DNA of 54,030 nt from Mediterranea sp. (in: CFB group bacteria). Lineage in GTDB: Bacteria; Bacteroidota; Bacteroidia; Bacteroidales; Bacteroidaceae. The translations under genes and the position numbers were made by a program. This document shows positions 25,452-32,772 of this stretch, one piece after another (within the stretch, counting starts at the first letter, position 1; every line of letters begins with the position of its first letter). The stretch is from the NCBI GenBank assembly GCA_031287715.1, contig JAITSN010000005.1, positions 1 through 54,030 of the forward strand. The letters run 5' to 3'. The notes beneath the pieces are model-generated. The model saw nothing but the letters and a program-made list of their open reading frames with translations, was not told the DNA's origin and made no database searches.

Positions 25452-26447
25452 TCAGCGGAATGAATCTGTCAGCAGTTTAATCTCTATCATAGGTGATATT
25501 CGTTCATACAGGATATTGTACATGGCGTCCAGGATGGGCATATTTACGTGATAATGTTTGTTTAATTCCTTGATACATTTCGTGCCGAAGTATCCTTCGG
25601 CAATCATTTCAATTTCTATCTGCGCGCTTTTCACGGAATATCCTTTGCCGATCATGGTTCCAAACGTACGGTTGCGACTGAAATTGGAGTATCCGGTTAC
25701 CAGCAAATCGCCCAGGTACACCGAGTCGTCCACGCTTCTGTCAATCGGATGCACCATATTCAAGAAGCGATTCATTTCCTGGATGGCATTGGACATCAGT
25801 ACCGCCTGAAAATTATCGCCGTATTTAAGTCCGCTGCAAATACCTGCGGCTATGGCATATACGTTTTTCAATACGGAGCCGTACTCGATGCCTGTAACGT
25901 CGTCGCTGATGGATGTTTTTACGTAGCTGCCGCTCAGTTTGCGGGCGATGACTCTGGCTTTATCTTTGTCGGGGCAAGCGATTGTCAGATACGACAGGCG
26001 TTCGAGCGCCACCTCTTCCGCATGGCAGGGGCCGCCCAATACGGCGATATTATGGGGATCGACTCCATAGATCTGGGCAAAATACTCGGATACGATCAGG
26101 TTTTCGTCGGGGACGATGCCTTTGATCGCTGTGATGATGAACTTGTCTTTGAGTTTTAGTTTCAGTTTTTTCAGATGGGCTTTCAGGTAGGGGGAAGGCG
26201 TTGCGAATATCAGCGTATCCGAGTCTCTTACGACGTCATTGATGTTGGAGCTGAAATTGATCCGCTTGACATCAAACCGCACCCCTGTGAGGTATGACGG
26301 ATTGTGCCCCAAGCGTTTGAAATCGACTATGCGGTCGTCGCGACGCATATACCAGTTTATGGTGTCTTCTTGAACCAGGATCATTTTCGCAATAGCGGTT
26401 GCCCAACTTCCTCCTCCCATTATGGCTATCTTACCGGGTAGTTTCAT
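25452..26447 (-). CDS. gpsA: Glycerol-3-phosphate dehydrogenase (NAD(P)+)
   Basis: The 331-residue protein reduces dihydroxyacetone phosphate to sn-glycerol-3-phosphate for phospholipid synthesis. It has the Rossmann motif IMGGGSWATAIAK at residues about 9-21, the lysine-bearing ITAIKGI, LGGPCHAEEVA and the catalytic block YGSVLKNVYAIAAGI. It is positioned between lysS (17 nt) and pgi (21 nt), all read leftward. Confidence 0.94.
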   Translation of the reverse strand: MKLPGKIAIMGGGSWATAIAKMILVQEDTINWYMRRDDRIVDFKRLGHNPSYLTGVRFDVKRINFSSNINDVVRDSDTLIFATPSPYLKAHLKKLKLKLKDKFIITAIKGIVPDENLIVSEYFAQIYGVDPHNIAVLGGPCHAEEVALERLSYLTIACPDKDKARVIARKLSGSYVKTSISDDVTGIEYGSVLKNVYAIAAGICSGLKYGDNFQAVLMSNAIQEMNRFLNMVHPIDRSVDDSVYLGDLLVTGYSNFSRNRTFGTMIGKGYSVKSAQIEIEMIAEGYFGTKCIKELNKHYHVNMPILDAMYNILYERISPMIEIKLLTDSFR

Positions 26448-26464
26448 GTCACTGAATTAAGATA

Positions 26465-28195
26465 TTAAGAGTTGAGTTTCTTGATCCATTCGGCTACATC
26501 GTCGACCGACAGGCGGCTTAATTCCAATTTATATTTTTTGTTGATGCCGGATATGTCCTGATGCAGTTTTTGCGGGTTTACATCTTTCATATCTTCGACC
26601 AGGTTGTATCCGGCCTTTTGTATGGCGGGCACCCATTCTTCCGGTATGCCTGTTTCTGCATATTTGCCGGCCGGATCTTTCTTCACTGTTTTTTCTGGAC
26701 GCATTTGCGGGAAGAACAATACTTCCTGGATGGTGGTTTGTCCGGTCATAAGCATAGCCAGACGATCCATGCCGATTCCCATCCCCGATGTCGGAGGCAT
26801 TCCGTATTCCAGCGAACGTACAAAATCCATATCAATGAACATGGCTTCATCGTCTCCCTTTTCACTTAAGCGTAGTTGATCCTGAAAGCGTTCCAGTTGA
26901 TCGACCGGATCATTTAGCTCCGAGTATGCGTTGCACAATTCTTTTCCATTAATCATCAGTTCAAAGCGTTCCGTCAGCTCCGGGTTTGTACGGTGCCGCT
27001 TGGTGAGCGGAGACATTTCAATCGGGTAATCCGTAATGAAGGTTGGCTGTATGTAGTTTCCTTCGCAAAATTCTCCAAAGATTTCGTCGATGAGTTTTCC
27101 TTTCCCCATAGTATCGTCAATCTCCAATTTCAATGCTTTGCAGATGGTGCGGATTTCATCTTCGCTTTTCCCTGCCAGGTCATATCCGGTAAATTCTTTA
27201 ATGGAATCCAGCATGGTCACCCGCTTATAGGGCGCTTTAAAGTTAATCAGGTGATCGCCGACCTGCACTTCGGTTGTGTTGTTTACGTCTCGGCAAACCT
27301 TTTCGATCATGTTTTCGGTGAAGGTCATCATCCAGTTGTAGTCTTTATAGGCGACGTAGATTTCCATTACCGTAAATTCCGGGTTATGCGTACGGTCCAT
27401 CCCTTCGTTGCGGAAGTTTTTGGAGAACTCGTATACTCCTTCGAATCCGCCGGCGATCAAACGCTTCAAATACAGTTCGTCGGCGATGCGTAAATACAAA
27501 GGTATGTCTAACGCGTTATGGTGCGTGATGAACGGACGTGCGGATGCTCCTCCCGGAATGGATTGCAAAACGGGGGTTTCTACTTCTATATATCCTTTCG
27601 CATTGAAGAACTCGCGCATGGAGGTATACACTTTCGTGCGCTTGATAAAGGTTTCTTTTACCCCTTCGTTGACAACGAGGTCTACATAGCGTTGGCGGTA
27701 GCGGAGTTCGGGGTCTTCAAACGAGTCATAAGCAACACCGTCTTTATACTTCACAATAGGAAGAGGTTTTATCGACTTGGCCAGCACGGTTAGTTTTTCT
27801 GCATGTATACTGATCTCGCCCATTTGCGTGCGGAATACATATCCTTCGATACCGATGAAGTCGCCCAAGTCGAGCAGGCGTTTGAACACCGTATTGTACA
27901 GTTCCTTGTTTTCTCCCGGGCAAATGCCGTCGCGGGTGATATAAACCTGTATCCGTCCTTTGGAATCCTGTAGCTCAACGAATGATGCTTTGCCCATGAC
28001 GCGGCAACCCATGATGCGTCCCGCAACGGAAACCTGCCGGGGTTTGTCTTCATCTTTAAATTCGTCTTTAATATCTGTTGAAAAAGCGGTGGTTATATAT
28101 TCCGCTGCGGGATATGGGTCAATCCCCATAATGCGAAGCTCATTCAGGCTGTTACGCCGAATTATTTCTTGCTCGCTCAGTTCTAATATGTTCAT
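26465..28195 (-). CDS. lysS: Lysyl-tRNA synthetase (class II)
   Basis: The 576-residue protein charges tRNA-Lys. It has an N-terminal OB-fold anticodon-binding domain (about 50-160) and class II motifs: FRNEGMDRTHNPEFT (motif 2) and GMGIGMDRLAML (motif 3). It is about 70 residues longer than E. coli LysS. The extra piece follows the FFPQMRPE end of the catalytic core and forms a helical C-terminal domain ending WIKKLNS, a form I associate with Bacteroidota. A divergent promoter region of about 80 bp separates it from the MATE gene. Confidence 0.95.
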   Translation of the reverse strand: MNILELSEQEIIRRNSLNELRIMGIDPYPAAEYITTAFSTDIKDEFKDEDKPRQVSVAGRIMGCRVMGKASFVELQDSKGRIQVYITRDGICPGENKELYNTVFKRLLDLGDFIGIEGYVFRTQMGEISIHAEKLTVLAKSIKPLPIVKYKDGVAYDSFEDPELRYRQRYVDLVVNEGVKETFIKRTKVYTSMREFFNAKGYIEVETPVLQSIPGGASARPFITHHNALDIPLYLRIADELYLKRLIAGGFEGVYEFSKNFRNEGMDRTHNPEFTVMEIYVAYKDYNWMMTFTENMIEKVCRDVNNTTEVQVGDHLINFKAPYKRVTMLDSIKEFTGYDLAGKSEDEIRTICKALKLEIDDTMGKGKLIDEIFGEFCEGNYIQPTFITDYPIEMSPLTKRHRTNPELTERFELMINGKELCNAYSELNDPVDQLERFQDQLRLSEKGDDEAMFIDMDFVRSLEYGMPPTSGMGIGMDRLAMLMTGQTTIQEVLFFPQMRPEKTVKKDPAGKYAETGIPEEWVPAIQKAGYNLVEDMKDVNPQKLHQDISGINKKYKLELSRLSVDDVAEWIKKLNS

Positions 28196-28223
28196 TTTGT
28201 AACGTATTTATACAATCAGGGAA

Positions 28224-28231
28224 CAAAAATA
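28224..28231 (-). promoter_or_regulatory. -7 box for lysS-gpsA-pgi
   Basis: The minus strand reads TATTTTTG, a TAnnTTTG match about 29 nt before the lysS ATG. Confidence 0.5.
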
Positions 28232-28244
28232 AGAAACATTTCAT

Positions 28245-28252
28245 TAACTTTG
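28245..28252 (+). promoter_or_regulatory. -7 box for the MATE gene
   Basis: TAACTTTG lies 24 nt before ATG 28277. It is nearly back to back with the lysS promoter box. Confidence 0.55.
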
Positions 28253-28276
28253 CGTACTTCATTATAAAAAACAGGT

Positions 28277-29629
28277 ATGTCCGAACGTAAAGCACCCACG
28301 GCGCTGGGAACCGAAAAAACAGGTAAACTTTTGATGCAATATGCCATCCCGTCTATTATAGCGATGACGGCCGCCTCCCTTTACAATATGGTAGACAGTA
28401 TATTTATCGGGCACGGTGTTGGGCCTTTGGCCATTTCAGGATTAGCGTTGACTTTCCCTTTGATGAACCTGGCGGCGGCCTTCGGCTCGCTTATCGGCGT
28501 TGGGGCGGCTACGCTGGTTTCTGTAAAGTTAGGTCAGAAAGATTATGATACGGCGCAGCGCATATTGGGCAATGTTGTGGTATTGAATGTGGTGATCGGC
28601 ATTGTTTTTTCCATCGTTACGCTGCTGTTCCTTGACCCTATACTTTATTTCTTCGGCGCGAGCGAGAGTACGATAGACTATGCGCGCAATTACATCAAGA
28701 TCATATTGGCAGGCAATGTCGTTACCCACCTTTATCTGGGCTTGAACAGCGTGCTGCGTTCTGCCGGCCATCCCCGGCAAGCCATGCTGGCAACCATTGC
28801 AACTGTTGTGATCAATACCATCCTCGACCCGATTTTCATTTACTTGTTCGACTGGGGCATTCAGGGCGCGGCCATTGCCACCGTAGTTGCGCAGGTTGTG
28901 GCTTTGCTGTGGCTTGTGAAGCTGTTCATGAACAAGAATGAGCTGATACATTTCCGTAAAAGCATTTTCCGTCTGAAGAAGAAAATCGTAACCGCCTCGT
29001 TTTCCATCGGCATGTCGCCCTTCCTGATGAACATGGCGGCAACCGTGGTCGTACTTCTTATCAATCAAGGATTAAAGGAGCATGGCGGCGACCTGGCCAT
29101 TGGGGCTTACGGCATTGTAAACAGACTGATCTTCCTGTTCCTGATGATTGTGATGGGGCTTAACCAGGGGATGCAGCCCATTGCGGGATACAATTTCGGG
29201 GCGCAGCTGTACTCTCGCGTCATCCACGTGCTGAAACTCACGATCTATGCGGCCACAGCCGTCACCACTACCGGCTTTTTGATAGGGATGTTGATTCCCC
29301 GGCTGGCCGTGTCTATATTTACTCCGGATACCGAAATGATCGACCTGGCATCGAAAGGATTGAGGCTCGTTGTCCTGTTTTTCCCCATCGTAGGATTCCA
29401 GATGGTCACATCCAATTTCTTCCAAAGCATAGGGATGGCCAGGAAAGCCATATTCCTCTCGCTCATCCGGCAAATCCTGTTCTTGATTCCTTGCCTTTTC
29501 ATCCTTCCCGAGATATTCGGCTCAACCGGAGTGTGGATCAGCATGCCGATAGCCGACCTGGCCGCCGGCATCGTATCGGCCACGATGCTGTGGCGGCAAT
29601 TCCGTACATTCAAGAGAGCAGGCATATAA
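28277..29629 (+). CDS. MATE-family efflux transporter
   Basis: The 450-residue protein has twelve predicted helices in two halves. Typical features are the opening GKLLMQYAIPSIIAMTAASLYNMVDSIFIG (quoted in part: IPSIIAMTAASLYNMVD), RSAGHPRQAM after helix 4, and MGLNQGMQPIAGYNFGA in the second half. MATE pumps export cationic drugs or metabolites with sodium or protons. The substrate is not evident. It has its own promoter and is not linked by overlap to its neighbours. Confidence 0.92.
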   Translation: MSERKAPTALGTEKTGKLLMQYAIPSIIAMTAASLYNMVDSIFIGHGVGPLAISGLALTFPLMNLAAAFGSLIGVGAATLVSVKLGQKDYDTAQRILGNVVVLNVVIGIVFSIVTLLFLDPILYFFGASESTIDYARNYIKIILAGNVVTHLYLGLNSVLRSAGHPRQAMLATIATVVINTILDPIFIYLFDWGIQGAAIATVVAQVVALLWLVKLFMNKNELIHFRKSIFRLKKKIVTASFSIGMSPFLMNMAATVVVLLINQGLKEHGGDLAIGAYGIVNRLIFLFLMIVMGLNQGMQPIAGYNFGAQLYSRVIHVLKLTIYAATAVTTTGFLIGMLIPRLAVSIFTPDTEMIDLASKGLRLVVLFFPIVGFQMVTSNFFQSIGMARKAIFLSLIRQILFLIPCLFILPEIFGSTGVWISMPIADLAAGIVSATMLWRQFRTFKRAGI

Positions 29630-29667
29630 ATTATACCGTTTATGGCCCGTAATCCAATCGTAATATT

Positions 29668-29675
29668 TATATTTG
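29668..29675 (+). promoter_or_regulatory. -7 box for the cytidylate-kinase-like gene
   Basis: TATATTTG, a TAnnTTTG match, lies 26 nt before ATG 29702. Confidence 0.5.
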
Positions 29676-29701
29676 GTTACTAAAATTAATTAGACAGAAC
29701 G

Positions 29702-30334
29702 ATGAGCGATAATTATATCATTAACATTGGCCGCCAATTGGGAAGCGGCGGTAAAACGATCGGCGAAAAGCTGGCCGCACGCTTAGGAATATCTTTCTAC
29801 GACAAAGAACTGATCCGTCTGGCCTCAAAAGAAAGTGGATTGTGCAAAGAACTCTTTGAAAAGGCAGACGAAAAGCCGTCGCAAACAATCGCAGGCGGGC
29901 TGTTCGGCGCGCGTTTTTCCTTGTTTACAGACAGCTCATTGCCCTATGCGAACTGCTTGAGCAACGACGCCTTGTTTAAGATACAAAGCGATGTGATACG
30001 CAAGCTTGCCGCCGAAAAATCCAGCCTGTTCGTGGGGCGCTGCGCCGATTATATCCTGCGCGAAAACCCACGCTGTGCGAACATCTTTATAACAGCTTCC
30101 ATGGAAGACCGCATAAAACGGTTGTGCCAAACCGAGCACATCTCCAAAGAAGCCGCGGAAAGTCTGATTCCAAAAACAGACAAGAGACGCTCCGAATACT
30201 ACAATTATTATAGCTACAAGACGTGGGGCGCCGCGTCTACCTATCATTTATGCGTAGACTCTTCCGTTTTGGGCATTGACGAAACCGTTTTATTTATCGA
30301 AGAGTTTGTCAGAAGGAAACTCGGCATGAAGTAA
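29702..30334 (+). CDS. Cytidylate-kinase-like family protein
   Basis: The 210-residue protein has a P-loop variant IGRQLGSGGKTIGEKLA (about 9-25) followed by the FYDKELIRLAS segment of the cytidylate-kinase-like family. FVGRCADYIL lies mid-protein, and a lid-type segment with KTDKRRSEYYNYY comes later. It differs from true Cmk in the CMP-binding region. Family members are common in Bacteroidota and Firmicutes, and their substrates are poorly known. It is monocistronic, and the degenerate repeat region begins after its stop. Confidence 0.85.
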   Translation: MSDNYIINIGRQLGSGGKTIGEKLAARLGISFYDKELIRLASKESGLCKELFEKADEKPSQTIAGGLFGARFSLFTDSSLPYANCLSNDALFKIQSDVIRKLAAEKSSLFVGRCADYILRENPRCANIFITASMEDRIKRLCQTEHISKEAAESLIPKTDKRRSEYYNYYSYKTWGAASTYHLCVDSSVLGIDETVLFIEEFVRRKLGMK

Positions 30335-30913
30335 ATTCCTGCATCATCTTTCCACAACATAAGGCATAGAGCGCCCACCGCGGACTATCCGCGGCTGTCC
30401 TTAACGCACATTCAATGATTTTACCAATATTCGGGATTCGACGACTGGAGAAATGTCACCGCTGGCAGCGAAAGTATTTCGACAATTGTAGAAATGCCAC
30501 CGGGATCCGTTGCAGCACTCGGATGTTATCAAAAAATTGAAGTTGCAATAGGGCTACGAAGTAATCAAAAAAAGAAATTTGGAGCAATCCGAGCACTCGG
30601 ATGTCATCAAAAGAAAAATTGAAGTCGTTATATAGTTACGGCATCATCAAAAAAATTCCACTGAAGAGCGAAATGGTAAATGACAAGCGCAGTTCGCGCT
30701 CCGCGCCTTTCCAAAAGAGAAAGAGATGAATAAAGAAAGAATGTACCTCTTTGGTAAGGAAATACTTTCAACAATAATCTGAAATAGATGAATCGTCAAT
30801 ATTTCCTGATCGGTGAGCACAATCCTATAATTATTGTCGTATCTTTGGCAATAAAACAACAACTCTGGATTATATAGATTATAGATATACATATCTTTGA
30901 CATAAGGTGGTTT
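30335..30913. repeat. Degenerate repeat region without a gene
   Basis: The stretch contains a 78-bp-spaced pair beginning GCACTCGGATG (30515 and 30593). Each is followed by TTATC/TCATC and an A-rich run, resembling the core of the 41-bp array at 8031-8428. A CTGTCCTTAACGC block (30394-30406) matches the dispersed repeat at 53828-53842. On the minus strand, 30647-30931 has a frame containing RIVLTDQEILTIHLF, which looks like the N-terminus of an IS4-type transposase that then loses similarity. Nothing intact is seen. Confidence 0.5.
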
Positions 30914-31366
30914 TTTGGATTTAAGCTGCACATAATCATCAATGATAAAGGCGAGATCATCAGTTTTGTTATTACCTAGGGCAATGTGGATGATCGCCGG
31001 CCTCTTTCCATGGAGAGCTTCATTCGCAGTGTCTCAGGAAAGTTATATGCAGACAGAGGCTATATATCTAAGACGCTAGTCGAAATACTCTTTGTTGACG
31101 GAATCCATTTGGTTACCAAAATGAGGAACAATATGAAAGGTGGGGAGCTTCCCCTGCAAGACAGATTAATTCTTCGCAAAAGAGCTGTTATTGAATCTGT
31201 CAATGATGATCTCAAAAACATCTGCCAAATAGAGCATACCAGACACAGATGTTTTACAAACTTCATTACCAACCTGATAGCTGGGATTTTGGCATATAGT
31301 TTCCTGCCAAAGAAACCATCTGTTTATGTTGACTTTATCGATGATAAACAGCTGATACTGTTCTAA
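30914..31366 (+). pseudogene. IS982-family transposase remnant, copy 1
   Basis: The reading frame from 30917 gives GFKLHIIINDKGEIISFVIT, then an in-frame TAG at 30977-30979. It continues through GNVDDRRP, GKLYADRGYISK, LVTKMRNNMK, LPLQDRLILRKRAVIESVNDDLKN and IEHTRHR to the stop at 31364-31366. These are the DDE-domain blocks of the C-terminal half of IS982-type transposases. About 140 N-terminal residues are missing, and the left edge is abrupt. The internal stop is CAG (Gln) in the second copy at 53848. It is inactive. Confidence 0.85.
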
Positions 31367-31390
31367 TTGTTATATCGAACTCACGTTACT

Positions 31391-31430
31391 ATAAGAAAAG
31401 GGCACACCATTAGGTATGCCCTTTTCTTAT
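31391..31430. terminator. Bidirectional hairpin terminator
   Basis: Perfect 14-bp arms (31391-31404 and 31417-31430), rich in A on one side and T on the other, give a strong hairpin with T-rich flanks on both strands. It probably ends the leftward GH127-to-DapA operon. Confidence 0.7.
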
Positions 31431-31434
31431 ATAA

Positions 31435-31480
31435 TAATATGGAAGACTATCACTGCCGGCAGTGATAGTCTTCCATATTA
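31435..31480. repeat. 46-bp perfect palindrome
   Basis: The two 23-nt halves (31435-31457 and 31458-31480) are exact reverse complements with no spacer; the centre is CACTGCCGGCAGTG. It lies 2 nt past the DapA-like stop and 5 nt from the terminator hairpin. It could be a second terminator stem, a protein-binding site or an inserted palindromic repeat. Confidence 0.9.
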
Positions 31481-31481
31481 C

Positions 31482-32582
31482 CTATTGTTCATTATCCATT
31501 ACCTCATAAATGACTTCCAATGCTTCCTGGATGCGCTCCCTCTCTGAGGCTTCAAACTTATGGAAAGGTGCGGCTAAGTGGTCATTACATATGCCCAGGA
31601 GATTCAGGGCGCACTTAACGCCTTTCAGGTAGCTGCTGCCGTATTTCCCGACGGTGTAGATGGTGGTGGATATGAGCATCACTATCTTTTGCAGGCGGCG
31701 CACTTCTTCGATGTTGCCGGCGGCAGCTGCGTAGTAGAGGTTGACGTAGAGACGGGGGAACATATTGGCACCTCCGTTTATCCCTCCGTGGCCACCAAGG
31801 AGTACGGTTTCAGCCGTTATCTCCTCCGGCCCGACAAGCATGGAGAAATCCGGGCGTTCCGCCATAGCCGTCATGACGCTTTGGAAGTATACCGTATTGG
31901 CCGAGCTATCCTTAAAGCCGATCACCCTTTTGTTTTCCGCTATGCGCCGGATGGTTTCGGGCGCAAAGCTCACTTTGGTATGGCTTGGCATATTATAGAG
32001 GTAGAGGGGGATGGGCAGCCGGTTTGCCAGGTCATTGTAGAACTCCGCCAACTCTATCTGGCTTGGCGCATAGTAGTAGGGGGGCGCCGATACTACGGCA
32101 TCTGCGTGGCAGCGTGCTGCTATATGTGCCAGGTTGATGCTTTCGGTGATGCTGGTGTCGGATATGCACACCAGCAAGGGCAGCCTTCCGGCATTGATGC
32201 GACTGGTTTCTCCTATCATGCGGTGGCGCAACCGGTAGCTGATGCTTTGGGCCTCTCCGGTGGTGCCGAGGATAAACAGCCCGTGAACGCCGCCTGAGAC
32301 CAGGTGCTCAATCAGGTTCTCAAGTCCGCCGATGTCCAACGTATCGTTGTCTATCAGCGGGGTGACCAGTGGGGGAATGATGCCCCTGATTCCGGTCCTG
32401 CTATCCGGCAGCCTCACCTTGTTACTACAATACGGCCCTACGCTGCTACTACCCTGCAGCCCTACGCTGCTCTTCGGCAACCCTACGCTGCTACTATCCG
32501 GCATCCTTACCCCGACACTCTCCAAAGGAGAGAGGGAATGAGCGCTATCCGTATACACTTTACTTTGATCTTGGTTTCCCAT
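31482..32582 (-). CDS. DapA-family aldolase/lyase with a repeat-derived N-terminus
   Basis: The frame encodes 366 residues. From RTGIRGIIPPLVTPL (about residue 61) it is a normal DHDPS / N-acetylneuraminate-lyase family TIM barrel: LGTTGEAQS, the tyrosine in YNMPSHT and the Schiff-base lysine in IGFKDSS are all present. The first 60 or so residues are low complexity, with an SSVGL-type repeat (three 21-24 bp units) and a segment derived from a CTCTCCTTTGGAGAG element. The true start may lie downstream of them. It closes a carbohydrate operon, so a 2-keto-3-deoxy-sugar acid aldolase role is more likely than lysine synthesis. That is inference. Confidence 0.75.
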   Translation of the reverse strand: MGNQDQSKVYTDSAHSLSPLESVGVRMPDSSSVGLPKSSVGLQGSSSVGPYCSNKVRLPDSRTGIRGIIPPLVTPLIDNDTLDIGGLENLIEHLVSGGVHGLFILGTTGEAQSISYRLRHRMIGETSRINAGRLPLLVCISDTSITESINLAHIAARCHADAVVSAPPYYYAPSQIELAEFYNDLANRLPIPLYLYNMPSHTKVSFAPETIRRIAENKRVIGFKDSSANTVYFQSVMTAMAERPDFSMLVGPEEITAETVLLGGHGGINGGANMFPRLYVNLYYAAAAGNIEEVRRLQKIVMLISTTIYTVGKYGSSYLKGVKCALNLLGICNDHLAAPFHKFEASERERIQEALEVIYEVMDNEQ

Positions 32583-32772
32583 TGTGTTTACATTATATTT
32601 CCACTTAAAATATGATTCGTATTGCCGTGTACGATATACGAATAACTACTCCTTCCCCCTTTCCTTTGGAAAGGATTGGGCTATGGCTGTCGTTGTACTG
32701 TGCACTGTCTTCAATTACTCCTTCTTCCTTTCCTTTGGAAGGGATTGCGCTATGGCTGTCGCTGTACTGTAC
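32430..32772. repeat. Short repeats overlapping the ends of two genes
   Basis: Two 69-bp units with TTCCTTTGGAAAGG-like palindromes start near 32661 and 32730 and add two 23-residue repeats (SDSHSAIPSKGKEEG / NDSHSPILSKGKGEG) to the GH78 C-terminus. A related CTCTCCAAAGGAGAG palindrome (32518-32532), preceded by three CCCTACGCTGCT units (about 32436-32500), lies in the DapA-like N-terminus. CTCTCCTTTGGAGAG-type repeats are a dispersed element type in Bacteroidota, as far as I recall. Confidence 0.7.
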
